Positions 36,765 through 44,607 of a stretch of 64,000 nt of DNA are shown here, one piece after another. The stretch's first letter is position 1. Each line of letters begins with the position of its first letter. Position numbers and translations under genes: made by a program. The notes under the pieces were generated by a model. That model did not search any database. It had not been told where the DNA came from and worked only from the letters and a program-made list of their open reading frames with translations. The stretch comes from Comamonas kerstersii (lineage in GTDB: Bacteria; Pseudomonadota; Gammaproteobacteria; Burkholderiales; Burkholderiaceae_C): the NCBI RefSeq assembly GCF_008801935.1, contig NZ_VZOT01000008.1, positions 1 through 64,000 on the forward strand, in the 5' to 3' direction.

Positions 36765-37808
36765 ATGCATTCAAACCCTGTCAATACATACAGCGCTGCG
36801 CAGAACCCGCCGCCGATGGCATCCACCGCCCATGCGCGCTGGGTCAGCCACAGTGTGCTGGCTGCGCTGGTGATCGTGCTTGGCGCCTTTCCGTGGGTCG
36901 CACCCGCGCTGGGGCTGGATTACTACGTGGACTTTGTGCGCCGCATCCTCATCGTGAGTATTGCGGCGCTGAGTCTGAACTTTCTCATCGGCCGCGCAGG
37001 CCTGGTCGCCTTGGGCCATGCCGGTTTTGTGGGCGTGGGGGCCTATGCCGTGGTCGCCATGGTGGAGGGTGGCTACAGCAACGCCTGGCTCATCTGGCTG
37101 GTCGCGGCCGTGGCGGGCTTTGTGGTGTCGGGCCTGATCGGGCTGGTGGCCGTGCGCACCAGGGGCGTGTACTTCATCATGATTACGCTGGCCTTTGCGC
37201 AGATGCTGTACTACCTGGCCGTGTCGCTGCGCTTCTGGGGTGGGGATGATGGCTACACCATGTACAGCCCCCTGCAACTGTGGGATGGCGTGGATGCGCA
37301 AGGAAATGGGCTGTTCAGCCTTGTTCTGCTTGCCTTTGCATCACTCTTTTTGGTGCTTTCGCGCATCGAGCGCTCCTACTTTGGCCGCGCGCTGGAAGGC
37401 ATTCGTGACAACGAAACGCGCATGCAGGCCATGGGCTACCCCACGGTGCGCCTGAAATTGCTGGCTTTTTCGCTGGCAGGCAGCATTGCCGCCTTGTCTG
37501 GCGCGCTGCTGGCGACGCAAAACGGGTTTGTCAGCCCCAGCCTGATGCAGTGGAACCAGTCGGCCCTGCTGATTGTGATGGTGCTCATCGGCGGCATCGG
37601 CCTGCGCTGGGGCGCGCCGCTGGGCGTGGCCGTGTGGCTGGTGCTGGAAGAACTGCTCAAGCAGCACACGGACTACTGGCACGCCCCCATGGGCCTGCTG
37701 CTGGTGGCCGTGGTGTTTCTGGCACCCAGGGGCTTGGCGGCATTCTTTGCCAAAAAAGACAGCGCAGCTAAAAAGCAGAGCGCCCAGCACAGTAAGGACG
37801 CCGCATGA
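36765..37808 (+). CDS. livM: Branched-chain amino acid ABC transporter permease LivM
   Basis: 347 residues from ATG 36765 (a GTG lies one codon earlier). Eight to ten membrane segments; LNFLIGRAGLVALGHAGFVGVGAYA and VLIGGIGLRWGAPLGVAVW are characteristic. The stop overlaps the livG start by 4 bases (ATGA), indicating translational coupling. Confidence 0.94.
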   Translation: MHSNPVNTYSAAQNPPPMASTAHARWVSHSVLAALVIVLGAFPWVAPALGLDYYVDFVRRILIVSIAALSLNFLIGRAGLVALGHAGFVGVGAYAVVAMVEGGYSNAWLIWLVAAVAGFVVSGLIGLVAVRTRGVYFIMITLAFAQMLYYLAVSLRFWGGDDGYTMYSPLQLWDGVDAQGNGLFSLVLLAFASLFLVLSRIERSYFGRALEGIRDNETRMQAMGYPTVRLKLLAFSLAGSIAALSGALLATQNGFVSPSLMQWNQSALLIVMVLIGGIGLRWGAPLGVAVWLVLEELLKQHTDYWHAPMGLLLVAVVFLAPRGLAAFFAKKDSAAKKQSAQHSKDAA

Positions 37809-38581
37809 GCCTGCTTTCCATTGAAAACCTCGTCAAACGCTTTGGCGCCCTCACGGCGACCGACCATGTCTCGCTGCAGGTGGAGCAGGGCGAAATCCAC
37901 GCCCTGATTGGCCCCAACGGCGCGGGAAAATCCACGCTGGTGCATCTGATCTCGGGCTTGTTGCCTGCCGATGGTGGCTCTTTGAAGCTGGACGGCCAAG
38001 AACTCATCCACCTCGCCCCCCACCAGCGCGTGGCGGCGGGGCTGTCGCGCTGCTTTCAGATCACCAGCATCTTTGGTCAACTCACCGTGGCCGAAAACCT
38101 GCTGCTGGCCGTGCAGGCCCACCACAGCAACAGCTTTCGCTGGTTCAAAGTGCGGGACAAAGATGCGGAGCTAAAGGCCAAAGCATGGGAGCTGGCGCAC
38201 CGTGTGCAACTGGAAAGCCAGTGGAACACCGTGGCCGGCACCTTGCCCCACGGCGCGCAGCGCAAGCTCGATGTCGCCTTGGCCATTGCAGCTACGCCGA
38301 AACTCCTGCTGCTGGACGAGCCCATGGCAGGCATGGGGCCAGCGGAATCCGAAGAAATGGTGGAGCTGATCCAGCAGCTGCGCAAAGACATGGCGATTTT
38401 GCTCATCGAGCACGATATGGACGCCGTGTTCCAACTGGCCGACCGCATCACCGTGCTGGTCTATGGCAAGGTGTTTGCGCAGGGCACGAGCGAACAAATC
38501 CAGCACGACCCGCGCGTGCAGGCCGTGTATCTGGGGCAGGAAGATGAACTGGAAGAACAAGCAGAAGAGGGTGCGGCATGA
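37805..38581 (+). CDS. livG: Branched-chain amino acid ABC transporter ATPase LivG
   Basis: 258 residues. Walker A GPNGAGKST (about 37-45), Walker B LLLLDEPMAGMGP (about 163), the switch His in LIEHDMDAVF. The signature region is unusual: where most LivG have LSYGxQR, this reads LPHGAQRKLDVALAI. It couples ATP hydrolysis to LivHM. Overlaps livF by 4 bases. Confidence 0.93.
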   Translation: MSLLSIENLVKRFGALTATDHVSLQVEQGEIHALIGPNGAGKSTLVHLISGLLPADGGSLKLDGQELIHLAPHQRVAAGLSRCFQITSIFGQLTVAENLLLAVQAHHSNSFRWFKVRDKDAELKAKAWELAHRVQLESQWNTVAGTLPHGAQRKLDVALAIAATPKLLLLDEPMAGMGPAESEEMVELIQQLRKDMAILLIEHDMDAVFQLADRITVLVYGKVFAQGTSEQIQHDPRVQAVYLGQEDELEEQAEEGAA

Positions 38582-39270
38582 GCGGTTCCACGACACCATT
38601 GCTCGAAGTGCGCAACATCGAAGCAGGCTATGGCGCCAGCCAAGTGCTGTTTGGCGTCAGCCTGACGATTGAACCGCACCAGGTCGTCAGCCTCATGGGC
38701 CGCAATGGCATGGGCAAATCCACCACCATCAAATGCATTACCGGCGCCTTGCCTGTGCGCAAGGGGCAGATTTTCTTTGAAGGCAAAGAAATCACCAATC
38801 TGCCTGCCGATGAAATTGCCCGCCGTGGCATTGCACTGGTGCCCGAAGGGCGCATGTGTTTTCCCAATCTCACGGTGAAAGAACACCTGATCGCCTTTGC
38901 ACGCAAGCCGGATCGGTCACAGGACACGGCCTGGGATTTGCAGCGTATCTATGAACTGTTTCCACGCCTGAAGGAACGTGAGCACCATATGGGCAACCAG
39001 CTTTCGGGCGGTGAACAGCAGATGCTGGCGATTGGGCGGGCTTTATCGACCAATCCAAAGTTATTGATTTTGGATGAAGCAACGGAGGGGTTGGCGCCGG
39101 TGGTGAGGGAGGAGATTTGGAAGTGTTTATATCGGTTACATCTCAAAAATCAATCAATTCTGATTGTTGATAAATATATCGATAAAATTCAAGAAATATC
39201 TCAAAATTATTTCATTTTGGAAAAAGGTTTAATTAAGACAAATAAAATATTAGGAGAATTTTATGAATAA
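38578..39270 (+). CDS. livF: Branched-chain amino acid ABC transporter ATPase LivF with foreign-looking 3' end
   Basis: 230 residues. The first 180 are standard, GC-rich LivF: Walker A GRNGMGKST, signature LSGGEQQMLAIGRAL, Walker B LLILDEATEGLAPVV. From about 39050-39120 the DNA turns abruptly AT-rich, yet the frame stays open and the protein still reads like LivF (SILIVDKYIDKIQEISQNYF, then ILEKG). The end is shorter than usual (230 against about 235-245). All catalytic motifs are present, so it is probably functional. Its last 8 bases overlap the start of the AT-rich DUF262 gene. Confidence 0.9.
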   Translation: MSGSTTPLLEVRNIEAGYGASQVLFGVSLTIEPHQVVSLMGRNGMGKSTTIKCITGALPVRKGQIFFEGKEITNLPADEIARRGIALVPEGRMCFPNLTVKEHLIAFARKPDRSQDTAWDLQRIYELFPRLKEREHHMGNQLSGGEQQMLAIGRALSTNPKLLILDEATEGLAPVVREEIWKCLYRLHLKNQSILIVDKYIDKIQEISQNYFILEKGLIKTNKILGEFYE

Positions 39271-40906
39271 TTTGCAAGGCAGTATTGAGGTCGTAGGGAA
39301 AATTTTTTCTACGGACTTATTTTTTAACATACCAGATTATCAAAGACCATTTGCTTGGGAAGATTCAAATTTCCAAGATCTAATAGATGATTTAATTAGT
39401 GCACAATCAGAAAAAAACTATTTTTTAGGCACCATTGTTCTTCATAAGAAAAATGAGAGAAATAGTTATGATGTTGTCGATGGTCAACAGCGATTAACAT
39501 CGCTATTAATTTTGTTTGCATGTTTAAGAGATCTTATAGCAGACCCTCTTTTTAAGAAAAATCTGCATGGTAAAATTCTTCAAGAAGAAAACCGTGTAGA
39601 TGGTATTCCGGAGATGCCCAGAGTATCTGTAAAAGATCGGCAGATATTTAGAGAAATTGTTTTGGAAAACGGTGGAACACTTCAGAAGTTTAAGTCCAAC
39701 GATTTTTCTGAGTCACAAAAAAGATACATACAAGCGATAAAAATATTTAAGTCATCAATAGATAAATATACACAAGAGCAACTTCAGAAATTCGTGCAAT
39801 TTATAAACCAGCATTGCACCATTATTTATCTTTCTGCATCAACATTTAATGATGCATTTAAGTTGTTTACCATAGTTAATGATAGAGGTCGACAACTAAG
39901 AAGAATTGATATTCTTAAGGCTCAGAATATATCACCTGAAGCCGTCCCAATTGAAATGACTCGAGATAGACTTTCAAAGCAATGGGAGTCAATGGAGAAT
40001 GACATTGGCGAAAAAGAATTTGAATCAATTCTTTACTCTATGAGGATGATTTTACTCAAGGAAAAGCCTCAAGAAGATCTGTTACAAGAATTTGAAAATA
40101 GGATTTTCAAAAAGGACATCCTTCAAAGAGGAGAAAAGTTTATTGATGAAGTAAAAATATATTCAGATATATATAGGCAGATATTTATCGATAAGGATTA
40201 TTTGCCAAAAACTGACCCCAATCATTTGAAATATAAGGCAATGATCCATATTATGGACTCGGAGTTTGAGGCATCTGAATGGCGCTCTTGCCTTATGTTT
40301 TTTGCCAAAAAGTTCTCTGGTGAAAATTTTTATGATTTCATGTTGTTAATTGAAAAAGTATACTTACAACAATGGGTCGATGGTGTGCGAAAGGATGAGC
40401 GATTTGGAGTATATGCAAAAATACTAAAGTCCATAGAATCTGAAACCTCAGCATCAAATGTCATTAAAAATATAAAATTTGACAAAAACTCAATTATCAA
40501 TGCAGGGAAGAGCAAAAATTTATATGGGAATAGATTTTGTAGGTATTTTTTATTAAGACTTGAAGTAATTTCTTGTGAAAATGATATTTACAAAGAAATA
40601 AATGCGAAGTCAATTGAACATATTTTTCCTCAGAAACCTGATCCCTCTTCGCAGTGGAGTCATGATCCAAATATCAGTGAACACAAAGAAGTTGTTAATA
40701 CTTTAGGCAATTTGGTTTTGCTTAGTAAATCTAAAAATTCTTCAGCAAGCAATCATGATTTTTCTATCAAAAAAGAAAAATATCTAAAAGATAGAATGAG
40801 TGACTATCCTAGAAGTTTACAGGTTACGCTTGAAGAAAATTGGACAATTCAAAAGATAAAAGATTTGACCGAGAAATTATCTTTAAAATTAGTTGAAAAT
40901 CCTTAA
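39263..40906 (+). CDS. DUF262/DUF1524 protein, GmrSD-like modification-dependent restriction enzyme
   Basis: 547 residues, preceded by AGGAG. The N-terminal DUF262 (ParB/Srx-like NTPase) domain has IPDYQRPFAWE and the hallmark DVVDGQQRLTSLLIL (DGQQR near residue 73). The C-terminal DUF1524 HNH-type nuclease region has KSIEHIFPQ (His near 451) and NTLGNLVLLSKSKNSSASN. This single-chain pairing matches GmrSD-type type IV restriction systems, which cut modified (for example glucosylated) phage DNA. The gene is strongly AT-rich between GC-rich neighbours and overlaps livF by 8 bases, so it is recently acquired and likely co-transcribed with the liv operon. Confidence 0.85.
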   Translation: MNNLQGSIEVVGKIFSTDLFFNIPDYQRPFAWEDSNFQDLIDDLISAQSEKNYFLGTIVLHKKNERNSYDVVDGQQRLTSLLILFACLRDLIADPLFKKNLHGKILQEENRVDGIPEMPRVSVKDRQIFREIVLENGGTLQKFKSNDFSESQKRYIQAIKIFKSSIDKYTQEQLQKFVQFINQHCTIIYLSASTFNDAFKLFTIVNDRGRQLRRIDILKAQNISPEAVPIEMTRDRLSKQWESMENDIGEKEFESILYSMRMILLKEKPQEDLLQEFENRIFKKDILQRGEKFIDEVKIYSDIYRQIFIDKDYLPKTDPNHLKYKAMIHIMDSEFEASEWRSCLMFFAKKFSGENFYDFMLLIEKVYLQQWVDGVRKDERFGVYAKILKSIESETSASNVIKNIKFDKNSIINAGKSKNLYGNRFCRYFLLRLEVISCENDIYKEINAKSIEHIFPQKPDPSSQWSHDPNISEHKEVVNTLGNLVLLSKSKNSSASNHDFSIKKEKYLKDRMSDYPRSLQVTLEENWTIQKIKDLTEKLSLKLVENP

Positions 40907-40913
40907 TTTTTTT

Positions 40914-41618
40914 ATGAAAAATTACAAAACCGCCATCATCATCGCCGCCGGCTCCGGCATGGGCGCAGCCACTGCCCGCAAACTCGCCGCTGACGGCTAC
41001 CACGTGGGCTTGCTGTCTTCTTCCGGCAAAGCCGAAGCACTGGCCCAGGAGTTGGGCGGCATAGGAGTAACAGGAACCAACCAAAACCAAGCCGATATCC
41101 AAAAGCTGGTCGACTTGGTGATGGAACGTTGGGGCCGTGTCGATGTGCTGGTCAATTCCGCTGGCAAGGGGCCGCGTGCGCCGGTGCTGGAGTTGACGGA
41201 TGCCGACTGGCACGCAGGCATCGACGCCTATTTCCTGAACATCGTGCGCGCGGCGCGCTGTGTGACGCCGATCATGGTGAAGCAAGGGGGAGGCGCGATT
41301 GTCAATATCTCCACGGCCTGGGCGTTTGAACCGGTGGATTTGTTCCCGACGTCTGCCGTGGCGCGTGCGGGCCTCGCCAGCTTTACCAAGCTGTTTGTCG
41401 ATGAATACGCCAGGCACGGCGTGCGCATGAACAATGTGCTGCCCGGCTGGATCAACAGCCTGCCCGAAAAAGACGAGCGCCGCGCGGCCGTGCCCATGCA
41501 GCGCTATGGCACGGTGGAAGAGATTGCGGCAACGATTGCTTTCCTTGCCAGCGAAGGCGGGGCATACATCAACGGCCAGAACATTCGCGTGGATGGCGGG
41601 CTGATGCGCTCGGTGTAA
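40914..41618 (+). CDS. SDR-family oxidoreductase with atypical active site
   Basis: 234 residues from ATG 40914 (MKNYKTAIIIAAG). Rossmann fold with AAGSGMGAATARKLAAD, the NSAG motif and SPEG-like end (INGQNIRVDGGLM). The catalytic Ser is present in VNISTAW, but the expected YxxxK reads TSAVAR in PTSAVARAGLASF, so both Tyr and Lys are missing. A subgroup with this pattern exists to my memory. No Shine-Dalgarno precedes the start; the AT-rich DUF262 gene ends 7 bases earlier and may have cut off the native leader. Its last 166 bases recur at 45340-45505. Confidence 0.75.
   Translation: MKNYKTAIIIAAGSGMGAATARKLAADGYHVGLLSSSGKAEALAQELGGIGVTGTNQNQADIQKLVDLVMERWGRVDVLVNSAGKGPRAPVLELTDADWHAGIDAYFLNIVRAARCVTPIMVKQGGGAIVNISTAWAFEPVDLFPTSAVARAGLASFTKLFVDEYARHGVRMNNVLPGWINSLPEKDERRAAVPMQRYGTVEEIAATIAFLASEGGAYINGQNIRVDGGLMRSV
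41453..41618 (+). repeat. Left copy of a 166-bp direct repeat (SDR 3' end)
   Basis: The end of the intact SDR gene (from CAACAGCCTGCCCG to its TAA) recurs at 45340-45505 with four mismatches. All four are third-position and synonymous in the SDR frame (Asp GAC/GAT, Ala GCA/GCG, Tyr TAC/TAT, Arg CGC/CGT). The two copies bracket the IclR-Bug-LigJ-LigK genes. Confidence 0.9.
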
Positions 41619-41665
41619 TCGCTTGCAGTTTTTAGCTTCATCTTTCTATAGCGGCAGACATCGCC

Positions 41666-42418
41666 ATGCCTGAGTCCGAGCGTTCTGAACTGCCTGCAGC
41701 GTCGGACTCGCATGTCGTGGCGGTGTCCCGCGCTTTGCGTGTGCTCAATGCTTTCTATGGCGACGAAAGCTTTGTGTCCTTGGCAGAGCTGGCACGCCGA
41801 ACGGGCATGCACAAGCCTACGGTGCTGCGTCTGGCGCGTACCCTGGAGCATGCCCGTTACTTGGTTCGGCGCGAGGATGGTGCCTGGCGCTTAGGCCCCA
41901 GTGCGGGTTTGCTGGGCGCACGCTACCAAGCGCAGTTTGATGTGAACACCATCGTTGAACCGTACTTGGTGGAGTTGTCGCAAATGAGTGGTGAGAGTGC
42001 CTCGCTCTACGTCTACGAAAACAACGCCCGCAGCTGCTTGCTGCGCTACGAAGGTCCCAGAGCACTTCCCCAGCACGTGCGCTCGGGCGAAGTGCTGCCG
42101 CTGGACCGTGGCTCAGCGGGGCGGGTGATTTTGGCAGCGCTGGGGGAGCCCGGTGCCATCTACGACGAGATTCGCCGCCAAGGCTACAGCGTGACGCGTG
42201 GTGAGCGCAGCGCTACCTCGGCCAGTGTCGCGGTGGTGGTGTATGGGACACGGCGATCGGTGCTGGGGTCGGTGTCGGTGGCGGGGCCGGCCGACCGCTT
42301 GAGCGATGCCCAGCTGCACAGCTACGCCCCGGCCGTGATGCAGGCAGCAGCACAGATTTCGTGGAAGCTGGGTGGCGTGAGTGCCTCTGCGCTGCGTTCG
42401 ACCTGGCACCCCAACTGA
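41666..42418 (+). CDS. IclR-family transcriptional regulator
   Basis: 250 residues. N-terminal winged helix (ALRVLNAFYGDESFVSLAEL, ARRTGMHKPTVLRLARTLE) and the C-terminal IclR effector domain (RSGEVLPLDRGSAGRVILAA; SVSVAGPADRL). Such proteins control catabolic operons and often bind aromatic acids. It is upstream of the Bug receptor and LigJ/LigK genes in the same direction and probably regulates them, perhaps through the palindrome at 42482. Confidence 0.9.
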   Translation: MPESERSELPAASDSHVVAVSRALRVLNAFYGDESFVSLAELARRTGMHKPTVLRLARTLEHARYLVRREDGAWRLGPSAGLLGARYQAQFDVNTIVEPYLVELSQMSGESASLYVYENNARSCLLRYEGPRALPQHVRSGEVLPLDRGSAGRVILAALGEPGAIYDEIRRQGYSVTRGERSATSASVAVVVYGTRRSVLGSVSVAGPADRLSDAQLHSYAPAVMQAAAQISWKLGGVSASALRSTWHPN

Positions 42419-42481
42419 GTGCTGCGGCCTCTTAGCGCTGGTTGCTTGCGCCGCGTTCGTTGTAAGCCTTGCTGGTATCCA

Positions 42482-42508
42482 ACAGCGTTACGCCTAACGT
42501 AACGCTGT
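42482..42508. promoter_or_regulatory. Perfect 11-bp inverted repeat upstream of the Bug receptor gene
   Basis: ACAGCGTTACG-CCTAA-CGTAACGCTGT lies 64 bases after the IclR stop and about 70 bases before the next gene. No T tract follows, so an operator for the IclR protein is more likely than a terminator. Confidence 0.5.
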
Positions 42509-42578
42509 GTACCTAAGTTGGTGCGCTTACTACCATGCGTTTGCTCCCAACACAGGAGCGCACCATAAGGAGACAAAT

Positions 42579-43559
42579 ATGTTGAGCAAACGCACTCTTC
42601 TCAAAGCAACGGTGGTCGCATGCGCTGCATGGGGCGTGGCAGGCGGTGCCTGGGCGCAAAGTGATGGGTTCCCCAGCAAAAGCTTGCGTCTGGTGGTTCC
42701 TTTTGCCGCGGGCGGTCCGGCCGATGTGGTGGCACGAGAGTTTGCCCAAGACTTGGGTAAAGATCTGGGCCAAACCGTGGTGGTGGAAAACATGGGCGGC
42801 GGGGCTGGGGTGCCTGCGATCAATGCCGTATCGCGTGCACCGGCAGATGGCTATACCTTGCTGTTTGCTGCCTCGGGCAATGTCGTGATTCAGCCCTTGC
42901 TGACCAAGAACCGTGTGGACATTCTGACCCAACTCAGCCCTGTGGGCATGGTCACTACCAGCCCCCACGTACTGGTTACAACGGGCAAGTTGCCTGCCAA
43001 AAACGCCAAGGAGCTGATTGAATACGCCCGCGCCAATCCGGGCAGTTTGAACATGGCATCGGCCGGTGTGGGCGGTTTGGCCCATTTGGCTGCTGAGCTA
43101 TTTATGAAAGAAGCTGGAATTCAGGGGCAGCACTTGGCGTACAAGGGATCGTCGCAGGCCATGACGGACTTGGCCTCGGGCCAGGTGCAAGCCATGTTCA
43201 GTAGCCTGCCTTCCATGAAGGGCATGGTCGACAAGGGCTTGATCAACGTGGTGGGTGTGACGGCTGAGTCCAAGTCGCCCACTTACCAGAACTACCCGTT
43301 GATCAAAGAAGCCTTGCAGGGGTTTGAGTACGTCACCTGGTACGGTATCTATGGCCCAGCAGGTTTGCCGCAGAACGTGGTGAGCAAACTCAGCCAAGCG
43401 TTGCAAAAACTGGGCAGCGATGCCCAGTTTGAAGAACGCCTGCGTGACCAAGGTGTGGATTTACATGTAACCACTGCAGAGGTTCTGGCCGATCGCACCC
43501 GCAAAGAAACAGCCCAGTGGGACAAAGTGATCAAAGAAGCGGGCATTCATTTGAACTGA
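42579..43559 (+). CDS. Tripartite tricarboxylate transporter receptor, Bug family
   Basis: 326 residues starting MLSKRTLLKA, with AAGGAG upstream. Signal peptide cleaved near GGAWAQ. Bug fold motifs: SLRLVVPFAAGGPADVVAR, VENMGGGAGVPAIN and ADGYTLLFA. It binds carboxylates in the periplasm. No TctA/TctB membrane genes are in the window, which is common for the many orphan Bug proteins in this order. Linkage to LigJ/LigK suggests an aromatic or tricarboxylic acid ligand. Confidence 0.9.
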   Translation: MLSKRTLLKATVVACAAWGVAGGAWAQSDGFPSKSLRLVVPFAAGGPADVVAREFAQDLGKDLGQTVVVENMGGGAGVPAINAVSRAPADGYTLLFAASGNVVIQPLLTKNRVDILTQLSPVGMVTTSPHVLVTTGKLPAKNAKELIEYARANPGSLNMASAGVGGLAHLAAELFMKEAGIQGQHLAYKGSSQAMTDLASGQVQAMFSSLPSMKGMVDKGLINVVGVTAESKSPTYQNYPLIKEALQGFEYVTWYGIYGPAGLPQNVVSKLSQALQKLGSDAQFEERLRDQGVDLHVTTAEVLADRTRKETAQWDKVIKEAGIHLN

Positions 43560-43572
43560 GCAGGCACGTTCC

Positions 43573-44598
43573 ATGATCATCGATTGCCACGGGCATTACA
43601 CAACCTCACCCGCTGCATTGGCGGAATTTCGCAAACTCCAAAAAGCGCAGTTGCACACGGACCTGCGACCTGTCTTTGACGGTGCCCAGGCCATCAGTGA
43701 CGAACAGATCCGGGAAAGTCTGGAGAAAAATCAGCTGGCCACACAACGCGCACGGGGCATTGATGTGACGCTGTTCTCGCCAACCGCAGGCGCGATGGAG
43801 CACCACGTAGGCGATGTGCAAACCAGCATCAATTGGACGCGGGCGTGCAACGATTTGATTCGCCGCGTTTGCAGCTTGTACCCCAAGGAGTTTGTGGGGG
43901 TGTGCCAGCTGCCACAGTCGCCGGGGGCAGATTTGTCCTATGCAGTCGATGAACTGGTGCGCTGTGTGCAGGAGCTGGGTTTTGTGGGCTGCAACCTCAA
44001 CCCAGACCCTTCAGACGGGTATTGGACAGGCCCGCCGCTGACCGATCGCTACTGGTACCCGCTGTATGAAAAACTGGTGGAGCTGGATGTCCCCGCCATG
44101 GTGCACGTAAGCTGCTCATGCAATCCCAACTTTCACCACACAGGGGCGCACTATCTGAATGCGGACACCACGGCGTTCATGCAGTTCATTCAGGGGAATC
44201 TGTTCGTGGATTTTCCGACGCTGCGCTTTGTGATTCCGCACGGCGGCGGTGCGGTGCCTTACCACTGGGGACGTTACCGGGGCTTGGCCCAGCAATTGGG
44301 ACGGCCACCGGTAGAGCAGTTGCTGAACAACGTGTTTTTTGACACCTGTGTCTACCACCAGCCGGGTATTGACCTGCTGCTCAGCGTCATACCGGAAGAC
44401 AACATCTTGTTTGCCTCTGAAACACACGGTGCCGTCAAAGGTGTTGATCCCATGACGGGTTTTCACTACGACCACACCAAACGCTACGTGCAGTCGTCCA
44501 CGGTGGTGCACGACGCGGTACGGGCCAAGCTCTTCGAGCACAACGCGCGCAAGGTCTATCCACGGCTGGATGCCTTGCTGTGTGCACAAAACCGTTAA
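43573..44598 (+). CDS. ligJ: 4-oxalomesaconate hydratase, amidohydrolase type
   Basis: 341 residues with the ACMSD-like amidohydrolase fold. MIIDCHGHYTT (metal HxH), AMVHVSCSCNPNFHHTGAHYLNAD, VIPHGGGAVPYHWGRYRGLAQ and ILFASETHGAVKGVDP match Sphingobium LigJ as I recall it, nearly along the whole length. LigJ hydrates 4-oxalomesaconate to 4-carboxy-4-hydroxy-2-oxoadipate in protocatechuate/gallate/syringate meta-cleavage. It is followed 9 bases later by the LigK-like aldolase. Confidence 0.87.
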   Translation: MIIDCHGHYTTSPAALAEFRKLQKAQLHTDLRPVFDGAQAISDEQIRESLEKNQLATQRARGIDVTLFSPTAGAMEHHVGDVQTSINWTRACNDLIRRVCSLYPKEFVGVCQLPQSPGADLSYAVDELVRCVQELGFVGCNLNPDPSDGYWTGPPLTDRYWYPLYEKLVELDVPAMVHVSCSCNPNFHHTGAHYLNADTTAFMQFIQGNLFVDFPTLRFVIPHGGGAVPYHWGRYRGLAQQLGRPPVEQLLNNVFFDTCVYHQPGIDLLLSVIPEDNILFASETHGAVKGVDPMTGFHYDHTKRYVQSSTVVHDAVRAKLFEHNARKVYPRLDALLCAQNR

Positions 44599-44607
44599 TT
44601 TCAGGAA

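Noticed and set aside
35457-36770. 437-codon minus-strand frame opposite csaA and livH
   Set aside because: Antisense shadow, His/Gln/Arg-rich composition typical of such frames.
39270-40914. Search for an integrase, transposase or terminal inverted repeats around the AT-rich insert
   Set aside because: None seen; the insert looks like a recombination import rather than a transposon.
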